DNA of 64,000 bases, taken from the NCBI RefSeq assembly GCF_900100435.1, contig NZ_FNEX01000020.1:1-64000 (forward strand), read 5' to 3'. The first letter of the stretch is position 1, and every line of letters starts with the position of its first letter. The position numbers and the translations under genes are program-made. The stretch comes from Pedobacter sp. ok626. Its GTDB lineage: Bacteria > Bacteroidota > Bacteroidia > Sphingobacteriales > Sphingobacteriaceae. The notes beneath the pieces are model-generated. The model saw only the letters and a list, made by a program, of their open reading frames with translations. It searched no databases and was not told the DNA's origin. Below are positions 53,157-60,911 of this stretch, one piece after another.

Positions 53157-53219
53157 AGTTTTTAAACTCCTTTCAAAGGTATCAATTTTTTATATAAACG
53201 GTACCATTTATTGTTATTT

Positions 53220-55427
53220 TTAGGCATCAAAACGGGTAACGCCCGTTACACCTTTTACTTCTAACAGATTTTTAATCAGGTTATCCAGATGTTCTTTGTC
53301 ATTTACAAAGATCATTATCGAACCGTCAAAAATACCATTATCCGTATCTACAGTTATAGAACGCATATTTACCTTAAAATCGTTTGATATAACTTTAGTA
53401 ATGTTGTTGATTAAACCAACATCGTCAATACCGATAATATGCAATCCGGTTAAGAAGGTCAGCTCTTTTTGTCTGTTCCACTTGGCTTTCACTACACGGT
53501 AACCATAATTGGCCATCAACTGTGCAGCGTTCGGACAATTGGTCCGGTGTATTTTTATGCCTTCATTAACTGTTACAAAGCCAAAAACATCGTCGCCCGG
53601 AATAGGGTTACAACAGGCGGCTAAGGTGTAATCGATTTTTTGAAGATCCTCACCAATTAATAAAATGTCTGATTCCGGACCTTTTACCTTGTTCAATAAG
53701 GCGTCAATTTGCTGATTGTCGCTTTTTTCGGCACCGCGGTTTTCTATTTCTTTTTCGCTGGCCAGGTAATCTTTCAAGTCTTTTAACTCGATCTTCCCTT
53801 TTGCAACCGCAATGAAGAGCTCCTGAGTCGAAGGCAATTTAAAGAAGTAGCTCAGCTTATTTAAATTGTCGGTATTGTAGGTAATCTTGAGCGACTTCAT
53901 TTTACGCTCCAGTGTTTCCTTACCGATCTCGGCAACTTTCCGCTTTTCTTCTTTTAGGGAAGATTTGATTTTAGACTTCGCTTTGGCCGTCACCACAATG
54001 TTTAGCCAATCTTCCTTAGGCGACTGCTTGCTGGAAGTAATGATCTCTACCTGGTCGCCATTTTGTAGTTTGTACGATAAAGGAACCAGCTTATGGTTCA
54101 CTTTTGCACCAATACATTTTGCACCTACATCCGTGTGAATCTCAAAAGCAAAATCTAAAGCCGTTGCACCAAGAGGCAGTTGGAGTAATGCACCCTTAGG
54201 CGTGAAAATGAAGATCTCATCCGAGAAGAGGTTCATTTTAAAATCATCCAGAAAGTCTAATGCATTGGCTTCTGGGTTGTTTAGCATTTCCCTCACTTTC
54301 ATGATCCATTGATCCAGACCATTGTCGTTACTTGACTCTTTATATTTCCAGTGTGCAGCAAAACCTTTTTCAGCAATTTCATTCATGCGTTGTGTACGAA
54401 TCTGTACTTCAACCCATTGTCCTTTAGGGCCCATTACGGTCGTGTGTAGCGACTCATAGCCGTTTCCTTTTGGCGAGGATACCCAGTCGCGCAAACGATC
54501 GGGGTTAGGGCGATAAAGATCGGTTACAATTGAATAGGCTTTCCAACAGTCGGCTTTTTCATTCTCAGGTGGACTGTCCAATATAATTCTGATCGCAAAA
54601 AGATCATACACCTCCTCGAAAGGAATGTTTTTGCTTTTCATCTTATTCCATATCGAATGAATGGATTTCGGGCGACCATAAATATCAGCCGTTAGTCCCT
54701 GTTCGGCCAGAATTTCATTTATTGGTTCCACAAACCTTTTGATAAATAGCGTTCTTTCCGCTTTTTTCTCATTAAGTTGGGTGGCAATGTATTTATAGGT
54801 ATCTGGCTCCAGATATTTCATCGAGAGATCTTCCAGTTCAGATTTAATGGTATATAGACCCAAACGATGGGCCAGGGGAGCATACAGGTAAATGGTTTCC
54901 GAAGCAATCTTAAGTTGTTTTTGCCTTGGCATAAAATCCATGGTACGCATGTTATGCAAGCGATCCGCGAGTTTGATTAGAATTACCCTAACATCATCAG
55001 CAAGGGTAAGCAGCATTTTTCTGAAATTCTCTGCCTGTAAGGAGCTGTTGTAGTCAAAAACACCAGATATTTTGGTCAGTCCATCAATAATTTTGGCGGT
55101 TTTCTTACCAAACTCGCGTTCAATATCCTCTAAAGTAATGTCAGTGTCCTCTACCACATCATGCAACAGGGCACAAACGATTGATGTGGTTCCCAGTCCA
55201 ATTTCTTCTGCAGCAATTTGTGCTACAGCAATTGGATGGTAGATATAAGGTTCTCCTGATTTGCGTCGCATGTTTTTATGGCTTTCCAGTGCCATGTCAA
55301 AAGCCTTTCTAATCTCCTTTTTATCACCACGTTGCATGGTTGGTTTACAGGCACGCAAAAGGGCACGGTATCTTTTCAGTATCTCTTGTTTTTCCGCTTC
55401 TAAATCTATCACTAATGCGTTTTTCAT
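53220..55427 (-). CDS. Bifunctional (p)ppGpp synthetase/hydrolase (Rsh)
   Basis: The 735-residue enzyme has an HD hydrolase domain with LLHDVVEDTD intact (about 50-190) and a RelA/SpoT synthetase domain (about 240-350; DIYGRPKSIHSIWNKM, GYESLHTTV, VEVQIRTQRMNEIAEKG). TGS (FIFTPKGALLQLPLGATALDFAFEIH), a zinc-finger/helical region and a C-terminal ACT domain follow. Both active sites look complete, so it should make and break (p)ppGpp. It is first in the probable rsh-fur-purA operon. A small palindrome (55461-55476) lies upstream. Confidence 0.95.
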   Translation of the reverse strand: MKNALVIDLEAEKQEILKRYRALLRACKPTMQRGDKKEIRKAFDMALESHKNMRRKSGEPYIYHPIAVAQIAAEEIGLGTTSIVCALLHDVVEDTDITLEDIEREFGKKTAKIIDGLTKISGVFDYNSSLQAENFRKMLLTLADDVRVILIKLADRLHNMRTMDFMPRQKQLKIASETIYLYAPLAHRLGLYTIKSELEDLSMKYLEPDTYKYIATQLNEKKAERTLFIKRFVEPINEILAEQGLTADIYGRPKSIHSIWNKMKSKNIPFEEVYDLFAIRIILDSPPENEKADCWKAYSIVTDLYRPNPDRLRDWVSSPKGNGYESLHTTVMGPKGQWVEVQIRTQRMNEIAEKGFAAHWKYKESSNDNGLDQWIMKVREMLNNPEANALDFLDDFKMNLFSDEIFIFTPKGALLQLPLGATALDFAFEIHTDVGAKCIGAKVNHKLVPLSYKLQNGDQVEIITSSKQSPKEDWLNIVVTAKAKSKIKSSLKEEKRKVAEIGKETLERKMKSLKITYNTDNLNKLSYFFKLPSTQELFIAVAKGKIELKDLKDYLASEKEIENRGAEKSDNQQIDALLNKVKGPESDILLIGEDLQKIDYTLAACCNPIPGDDVFGFVTVNEGIKIHRTNCPNAAQLMANYGYRVVKAKWNRQKELTFLTGLHIIGIDDVGLINNITKVISNDFKVNMRSITVDTDNGIFDGSIMIFVNDKEHLDNLIKNLLEVKGVTGVTRFDA

Positions 55428-55460
55428 TGGTCTCCTCTTTCTCTTTTTAATGCGATAAAG

Positions 55461-55476
55461 CCATTATACATAATGG
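55461..55476. promoter_or_regulatory. Palindrome upstream of rsh
   Basis: CCATTAT-AC-ATAATGG is a perfect 7-bp inverted repeat 34 bp before the rsh ATG. It could be a protein-binding site or a small leader hairpin. The rest of this 303-bp gap (55428-55730) is AT-rich, with only the -7 box at 55707 recognised. Confidence 0.35.
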
Positions 55477-55706
55477 TTTCATCATATTTTCGTTATTCCT
55501 TTAATATACAATAATTCTACCAAATAAATGTTTGTCATATGCTGACATTTATGAATGTATAAAATAATCCATAAGACAAGTATTTATAGTTGCAAGATCA
55601 TTGCAATCAGGCTTGGATCTTTGTATTATTTACGTAAAAAATATATCAATTTATGGTTAAATGGGTATATTAGATTAGTAATGGAACAAAAATATAAAAT
55701 TAGGCC

Positions 55707-55714
55707 TAACTTTG
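55707..55714 (+). promoter_or_regulatory. DUF4294 operon -7 promoter element
   Basis: TAACTTTG matches TAnnTTTG 16 nt before the ATG at 55731. The -33 position has no clear TTTG. GAAGGAG directly follows and may act as a Shine-Dalgarno sequence, but it overlaps the probable start site. Confidence 0.5.
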
Positions 55715-55730
55715 AAGGAGTTATAAATTT

Positions 55731-56348
55731 ATGAATTTTTATAGGTTGTTTATTCCTTTAATTGTCATGATTACAGGCGCTTCTGTTAAAGCGCAGGTAA
55801 GCCCCCTGCCTGTCAAAATGCCGGTAATGGGAAAAAATGATACCATAAGGGTAGCTTCAACCAATGTAGATGGCGAAATGATCCCTTGGATCCCGTTAAA
55901 TGAGGTAATTATCTATGGTACCAGGATCTTCAAATCTGCCGCAGATCAGGCAGCTTTTAACCGCTTACGTTACAATGTGATGAAAGTGATGCCTTATGCC
56001 TTATTTGCTAAAAGAAGATATGAGCAACTGGAGCGGGATCTTGCGGTAACTGGCGACAAAAAAGAACAAAAGAAACTCGTTAAACAATGCGATAAAGAGA
56101 TTAAGGAAATGTTTAATCGAGAGATCAAAGAACTGACCATTACTCAAGGACAAATCTTAACTAAATTAATAGACCGTGAGGTGGGCAGAACCACTTACGA
56201 TATTATAAAGGAAACAAAAGGTGGTGTTACTGCGTTTGTCTACCAATCTGTAGCGAGAGTAGTAGGCCATAACCTGAAAAGTACATACAGCCCGCAAGAG
56301 GATAGAGACATTGAGTCTATTATCATTTCTTCAGGGTTTTATCAATAA
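55731..56348 (+). CDS. DUF4294 domain-containing exported protein
   Basis: The 205-residue product has a signal peptide (about 1-21, ending VKAQ) and the DUF4294 domain found across Bacteroidota: NEVIIYGTRIFKSAADQAAFNRLRYNVMKVMPYALFAKRRY, then a charged helical hairpin and LTITQGQILTKLIDREVGRTTYDIIK. Function unknown; it is usually a single-copy conserved gene. It begins an operon with glutathione peroxidase (4 nt later) and bshB1. This neighbourhood hints at an envelope or redox role, but no catalytic motif is visible. Confidence 0.85.
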   Translation: MNFYRLFIPLIVMITGASVKAQVSPLPVKMPVMGKNDTIRVASTNVDGEMIPWIPLNEVIIYGTRIFKSAADQAAFNRLRYNVMKVMPYALFAKRRYEQLERDLAVTGDKKEQKKLVKQCDKEIKEMFNREIKELTITQGQILTKLIDREVGRTTYDIIKETKGGVTAFVYQSVARVVGHNLKSTYSPQEDRDIESIIISSGFYQ

Positions 56349-56352
56349 AACT

Positions 56353-56835
56353 ATGTCTGACCAATCTAAAAGCGTGCATCAATTTAAGGTGAAGCTCATT
56401 AATGGAACTGAAAAGAAGCTTTCCGACTATAAAAACAAAGTATTACTTGTTGTTAACATTGCATCCGGGTGTGGTTTTGCACCCCAATTAAAGGAACTGC
56501 AGCAGTTAAGAGATGAAATTGAAACAGAACATTTTGAAATTCTAGGTTTTCCATCAAATGATTTTGGCAGACAGGAGCCTTTGGAGGGCGCTGCCATAAC
56601 TACTTTTTGTGAAGTGAACTTTGGCGTTCAGTTTCCTGTATTTGAAAAAATCATGGTGCGTGGCGAATATGCCCATCCTTTATTTAAATTCCTGACACAA
56701 ACATCCACACCAAGGTGGAATTTTCATAAATACCTCATTAATAAAAATGGAGAAGTTGTCGATTACTTTTTCCCATTTACAAAGCCGATTTCTTCCAAAG
56801 TAAAGAAGAAAATACAACGGTTAATTAATTCTTAA
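56353..56835 (+). CDS. Glutathione peroxidase family protein (Cys type)
   Basis: The product (160 aa from the ATG at 56353) is a thioredoxin-fold peroxidase with the catalytic Cys40 in NIASGCGFAPQLKELQQL and the family Gln/Trp partners in GFPSNDFGRQEP and PRWNFHKYLI. It has no selenocysteine. Non-animal enzymes of this family usually use thioredoxin as reductant. Here bshB1 starts 7 nt downstream, so a bacillithiol link is possible. A reading from 56311 would overlap the DUF4294 gene and is not favoured. Confidence 0.92.
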   Translation: MSDQSKSVHQFKVKLINGTEKKLSDYKNKVLLVVNIASGCGFAPQLKELQQLRDEIETEHFEILGFPSNDFGRQEPLEGAAITTFCEVNFGVQFPVFEKIMVRGEYAHPLFKFLTQTSTPRWNFHKYLINKNGEVVDYFFPFTKPISSKVKKKIQRLINS

Positions 56836-56842
56836 AGATTGT

Positions 56843-57559
56843 ATGAAGTTAGATATATTGGTACTTGCCGTCCACCCGGACGATGCAGAGCTGGGATGCT
56901 CTGGAACTATTGTAAAGCATATCGCGTTAGGAAAGAAAGTTGGAATAATTGATTTCACAAGAGGTGAGTTAGGAACTCGCGGATCGGCAGAAATGCGTGA
57001 TCAGGAGGCTGCTGATTCGGCAGTAATCATGGGCTTACATGCGCGTGCAAACCTGAGATTTAGAGATGGCTTTTTTGAAAATAACGAAGCACATCAATTA
57101 GAGGTGGTTAAAATGATTCGCAAATATCAACCAGAGCTAGTGTTAACTAATGCATTACATGACAGACATCCTGATCATGGCAAGGCAGGAGATCTGGCCA
57201 ATGATGCCTGCTTTTTGTCGGGCCTGTCTAAAGTAAGTACTCAAATTGATGGTGTTGAGCAAGAGGCATGGCGACCAAGATTGGTATTGCAATATATTCA
57301 GGATCGCTATATCAAGCCTGATGTAATCATCGACATTACCCCTTATTTTGAAACTAAAATAGCCGCGATTAAAGCATTTAAGACTCAGTTTTTCAATCCT
57401 GAACTGGATGAGCCTGATACTTATATTTCCTCGCCGGAGTTTTTTGAAAGTGTGATTGGTCGTGCCAGAGAATTTGGTAAAACCGTTGGTGCTACCTATG
57501 GTGAAGGGTTTACTTCCCGCAAATTATTGGGGGTAGATAACCTGTTTAACTTGAGGTAG
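56843..57559 (+). CDS. bshB1: Bacillithiol biosynthesis deacetylase BshB1
   Basis: The 238-residue zinc deacetylase of the LmbE/PIG-L family removes acetyl from GlcNAc-malate in bacillithiol synthesis. The zinc motif AVHPDDAELGCSGT opens the protein, and the distal ligand lies in ALHDRHPDHGKAGDL. DFTRGELGTRG is characteristic of BshB1. bshA and bshC are not in the window. The gene is coupled closely to the peroxidase gene (7 nt) and ends at a hairpin terminator. Confidence 0.93.
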   Translation: MKLDILVLAVHPDDAELGCSGTIVKHIALGKKVGIIDFTRGELGTRGSAEMRDQEAADSAVIMGLHARANLRFRDGFFENNEAHQLEVVKMIRKYQPELVLTNALHDRHPDHGKAGDLANDACFLSGLSKVSTQIDGVEQEAWRPRLVLQYIQDRYIKPDVIIDITPYFETKIAAIKAFKTQFFNPELDEPDTYISSPEFFESVIGRAREFGKTVGATYGEGFTSRKLLGVDNLFNLR

Positions 57560-57572
57560 TTGTTTGCTAATG

Positions 57573-57597
57573 TCGGTTTTTGGCCAACAAAAACCGA
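57573..57597. terminator. bshB1 terminator
   Basis: TCGGTTTTTG pairs perfectly with CAAAAACCGA around GCCAA, 14 nt after the bshB1 stop, followed by TTT. It separates bshB1 from the acyl-CoA dehydrogenase. Confidence 0.7.
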
Positions 57598-57599
57598 TT

Positions 57600-57625
57600 T
57601 AAACTGTTCTATTTTAAACAGTTTA
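57600..57625. promoter_or_regulatory. Inverted repeat before acyl-CoA dehydrogenase
   Basis: TAAACTGTT (57600-57608) is mirrored by AACAGTTTA (57617-57625) across 8 bp, ending 2 nt before the ATG at 57628. It could be a repressor operator or a translation-masking hairpin. Confidence 0.4.
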
Positions 57626-57627
57626 CT

Positions 57628-58989
57628 ATGGCCAATATCTTTTCGTCCTTAAAAAATGCTTATACCCTTTTTAAAAGTGTAGATTTTCAGAAACTAGAAG
57701 CGCTCTCCAAAAAGGTAGACCTTACAAAAATTGTAGATTCAGTTTCCAATCTGGATGAGACCCAATTACAGGGCTTGATGAAGATGATTGGAACACCACA
57801 TAAAGAGCGTGAATTACCTCCAATTGAAGGGGATTTTTATCATCTTGGTGATGAAGCTTTAAATGATGAAGACAGAGCATTGCAGCTAAAAGTTCGGGCC
57901 TTTCTGGAAAAGGAAGTGAAGCCTATTGTCAATAAATACTGGCTTAAGGCAGAGTTTCCTTTTGAGTTGATTCCTAAAATTGCTGAATTAAATATCTGCG
58001 GTCTTACCTATCAGGGCTATGGTTGCATGGGCAAATCCAATTTAATGGAAGGGATGCTGGCGATGGAAATGGCTAGAATCGACACTTCTATGTCTACTTT
58101 TTTTGGTGTTCAGAGTGGCTTAGCCATGGGCTCTGTTTATCTGCTGGGTTCCGATGCACAAAAGCAAGAATGGTTGCCCGATATGCAGCAGATGAGGACT
58201 ATTGGCGCTTTCGGCTTAACCGAGCCAGAAGTCGGCTCTGGGGTAGCTGGAGGTTTAACAACTACGGCCAAGAGAACAGGAAATAAGTGGATCTTAAATG
58301 GTCAGAAAAAATGGATAGGTAATTCTACTTTTTCTGATGTCACCATCATCTGGGCCCGGGATCTTGATGACCAACAGGTTAAAGGTTTCCTGGTTCGAAA
58401 AGGGAATAAGGGGTTTGCTGTTGAGAAGATGCAAGATAAAATGGCTTTGCGTATTGTGCAGAATGGTTTGATCACGCTAACCAATTGTGAGGTCGACGAA
58501 GAAGATCGTTTGCAAAACGCCAATTCATTTAAAGATACGGCCAAAGTGTTAAAGATGACCAGGGCAGGAGTGGCCTGGCAAGCGGTAGGTTGCGCAAGAG
58601 GCGCCTACGAAAGTGCCTTAAGCTATACCAGAACCAGAAAGCAATTTGGTAAACCCATAGCTTCCTACCAATTGATTCAAAACCATCTTGTCGAAATGCT
58701 TTCTAATCTTACAGCCATGCAAACGCTTTGTTTCAGACTTTCGCAATTGCAGGATCAAGATTTACTGACCGATGCACATGCTTCTTTAGCAAAAGTATTC
58801 TGCTCCATGCGTACCCGGGATGTCGTTAGCCGGGCACGAGAAGTTATGGGGGGTAATGGTATTCTATTGGAATATGATGTGGCCCGCTTTGTGGCCGATG
58901 CCGAAGCCATCTATTCTTATGAAGGCACCAAAGAGATCAATACATTGATTGTAGGACGGGCCATTACAGGCTTTTCTGCTTTCGTTTAA
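57628..58989 (+). CDS. Acyl-CoA dehydrogenase
   Basis: The 453-residue FAD enzyme oxidises an acyl-CoA to the 2-enoyl-CoA. Conserved segments are IGAFGLTEPEVGSG, NGQKKWIGNSTFSDV, TRKQFGKPIASYQLIQNHL and the C-terminal YSYEGTKEINTLIVGRAITG, whose Glu is the likely catalytic base. An N-terminal helical extension of about 70 residues precedes the core. Overall it resembles glutaryl-CoA dehydrogenases more than medium-chain enzymes, but the substrate is uncertain; note the lysine aminotransferase next door. A start at 57580 would read through the terminator and is rejected. Its stop lies only 4 nt from that of the convergent gene. Confidence 0.92.
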   Translation: MANIFSSLKNAYTLFKSVDFQKLEALSKKVDLTKIVDSVSNLDETQLQGLMKMIGTPHKERELPPIEGDFYHLGDEALNDEDRALQLKVRAFLEKEVKPIVNKYWLKAEFPFELIPKIAELNICGLTYQGYGCMGKSNLMEGMLAMEMARIDTSMSTFFGVQSGLAMGSVYLLGSDAQKQEWLPDMQQMRTIGAFGLTEPEVGSGVAGGLTTTAKRTGNKWILNGQKKWIGNSTFSDVTIIWARDLDDQQVKGFLVRKGNKGFAVEKMQDKMALRIVQNGLITLTNCEVDEEDRLQNANSFKDTAKVLKMTRAGVAWQAVGCARGAYESALSYTRTRKQFGKPIASYQLIQNHLVEMLSNLTAMQTLCFRLSQLQDQDLLTDAHASLAKVFCSMRTRDVVSRAREVMGGNGILLEYDVARFVADAEAIYSYEGTKEINTLIVGRAITGFSAFV

Positions 58990-58993
58990 ATTA

Positions 58994-59398
58994 TCACTTA
59001 AAAGGACCTTTTTCTATACTGGTATTGCCCATCGCAGTTTTTTCGTAAAGGGCAATACAGTATGGATTATACTGAGGATCAAAGTTTATTTTCCCTGCAT
59101 AAAGCTTATCAGGCACTTCAGTCCCCTCTAAAAAGAAATATACTTTGGTGTTCCCGCCTTTATGATGCGGCATAAAGTTGCCATAATTCTCCAGCTCGGC
59201 CACAGCAGTATCTTTAACGGTAACCGAAAATACATGTTGGATGGGGCCGGTATTGTTCTCATTGCGGTAACGGGCAACCTCTTTAAATCCACCTTTCAAA
59301 TCATTAATTCCAGGTTGCATAAATGTGCCTTTTACCATCCATACGATTAATGCAATGACCAGAATAGATAGTAAAGTGTTAAATTTTGTATTACCCAT
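58994..59398 (-). CDS. Small membrane-anchored protein, unknown function
   Basis: The 134-residue product has one N-terminal membrane helix (about 8-24, LLSILVIALIVWMVKG) and a periplasmic or extracytoplasmic domain with HVFSVTVKDTAVAELENYGNFMPHHKGG and VYFFLEGTEVPDKLY segments. I do not recognise the family. Its start shares one base with the lat stop (TAATG), so it is translationally coupled to lysine aminotransferase. Confidence 0.75.
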   Translation of the reverse strand: MGNTKFNTLLSILVIALIVWMVKGTFMQPGINDLKGGFKEVARYRNENNTGPIQHVFSVTVKDTAVAELENYGNFMPHHKGGNTKVYFFLEGTEVPDKLYAGKINFDPQYNPYCIALYEKTAMGNTSIEKGPFK

Positions 59399-60729
59399 TA
59401 TAGCGTTGGTAATATAAGGTCCATAACTGCTAAGCCTTCATCAATATGCTTTTTCTCGATGCATAATGCTGGTCTGAAACGAATGGTTTGACTGCCACAC
59501 CCGAGGAACATCACATTGTGTTGCAGCCCTTTTTGTACAAAGGCATCGCGGCTAGCTTTATCTGAAAAATCAAAGGCGCAAAGCAAGCCCCTTCCGCGAA
59601 CGTTACTTATTTTATCGTATTTGGCGGCGAGTGCTTCCAGACCTGCTTTTAAATAATCGCCAACTATTCTTGCATTTTCGCATAGGTTGTCTTCGGCAAC
59701 GATATCCAGAATCTGAGAAGATCTGACCATGTCTACCAGGTTGCCGCCCCATGTAGAATTGATACGGGAAGGAACTTTAAATACATTGTTTTCAACCTGA
59801 TCTACTTTGTTGCCTACCAAAATACCGCATACCTGCATTTTTTTACCAAAAGCTACAATATCCGGACGGGCCTGCTCACTAAAATGTTGATGGCACCAGA
59901 ACTTTCCGGTTAGGCCTACACCAGTTTGCACCTCATCATATATCAGAAAAGCATCATGCTCATCCGCAAGGGCTTTAAGTTGAATTAAAAACTCTTCACG
60001 CAAGTGGTTGTCACCGCCTTCGGATTGTATAGGTTCAACTATAATTGCACAGATATCATCTTTGTTATCCGCAAAAGCTTGTTTAATTTGAGCGATAGAA
60101 ATGGCTTCAGTCTCGATAGCTACTCTTAAATTCTCATCCTGTAATGGAAACTTAACTACAGGTACAGAAACCCTTGGCCAGTCGAACTTAGCAAACCACT
60201 TGGTTTTATCAGGAAGTGTATTGGTTAAACTTAAAGTGTAACCTGTGCGACCATGAAATGCTTTTTCGAAATGCAGTACTTTAAAGCCTCTTTCTTCTTT
60301 ATAGCCTTTGGCAAAGTTTTTCTGAACTTTCCAGTCCATTGCTACTTTTATCGCATTTTCTACCGCCAATCCTCCACCAGCAATAAAAAAGGCGTGTGGT
60401 AAATAATCAGGTATACCATGTTTAGCAAAAGTATCAACAAATTGTGCATACTGCTGTGTATAAACATCAGAGTTAGATGGATTGGCTAAAGCAGCTTGCA
60501 AAAGGCTCTTTTTGAAGCCTTCATCGTTGATCATCTTTGGGTGATTATACCCTAGTGGAACTGAAGCAAAACAAGTGAAAAAGTCAAGGAGGGTACGCTT
60601 GTTTTTGGAATCGTAAATATACGTGCCCTGACTTTGTTCCATGTCGAAAGTTAAATCAAACCCATCTGCTAAAATGTGTTTGCTCAGGGTTTCATTTACC
60701 TTGTCTGGAGCTACAGTTAGTTGATACAT
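59398..60729 (-). CDS. lat: L-lysine 6-transaminase
   Basis: The 443-residue class III aminotransferase fits lysine epsilon-aminotransferase. GYNHPKMIND, the long FHGRTGYTLSLTNTLPDKTKWF segment, LIYDEVQTGVGLTG and the PLP-binding lysine region IVAFGKKMQVCG follow the Lat pattern rather than ornithine or acetylornithine aminotransferases. It would convert lysine and 2-oxoglutarate to 2-aminoadipate semialdehyde, the entry to lysine catabolism. The promoter has perfect Bacteroidota boxes. It is coupled to the small membrane protein gene downstream. Confidence 0.91.
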   Translation of the reverse strand: MYQLTVAPDKVNETLSKHILADGFDLTFDMEQSQGTYIYDSKNKRTLLDFFTCFASVPLGYNHPKMINDEGFKKSLLQAALANPSNSDVYTQQYAQFVDTFAKHGIPDYLPHAFFIAGGGLAVENAIKVAMDWKVQKNFAKGYKEERGFKVLHFEKAFHGRTGYTLSLTNTLPDKTKWFAKFDWPRVSVPVVKFPLQDENLRVAIETEAISIAQIKQAFADNKDDICAIIVEPIQSEGGDNHLREEFLIQLKALADEHDAFLIYDEVQTGVGLTGKFWCHQHFSEQARPDIVAFGKKMQVCGILVGNKVDQVENNVFKVPSRINSTWGGNLVDMVRSSQILDIVAEDNLCENARIVGDYLKAGLEALAAKYDKISNVRGRGLLCAFDFSDKASRDAFVQKGLQHNVMFLGCGSQTIRFRPALCIEKKHIDEGLAVMDLILPTL

Positions 60730-60751
60730 AGTTTTTGTTTTTGGTATATTC

Positions 60752-60782
60752 CAAATGTAACGAAAAGCCCCAAATTAACAAA
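60752..60782 (-). promoter_or_regulatory. lat promoter (TTTG-N19-TACATTTG)
   Basis: On the minus strand TTTG (60782-60779) is followed after exactly 19 bp by TACATTTG (60759-60752), a full match to the Bacteroidota promoter, 22 nt before the lat ATG. Confidence 0.8.
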
Positions 60783-60809
60783 TACGGGCACTATTTCAGG
60801 CTTTTATGC

Positions 60810-60844
60810 AAAAACATACTTTAAACTGTTTAAAGTATGTTTTT
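60810..60844. terminator. Terminator after alginate-lyase-family gene
   Basis: AAAAACATACTTTAAA pairs perfectly (16 bp) with TTTAAAGTATGTTTTT around CTG. It lies 67 nt after the stop of the 60912-62000 gene and ahead of the lat promoter. Confidence 0.82.
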
Positions 60845-60911
60845 GAAATGGAATCGATTTTGGTCTACCCGATGTTGGTGATTTTTTTGAAGAATTTGTG
60901 CAAAACCTTTA

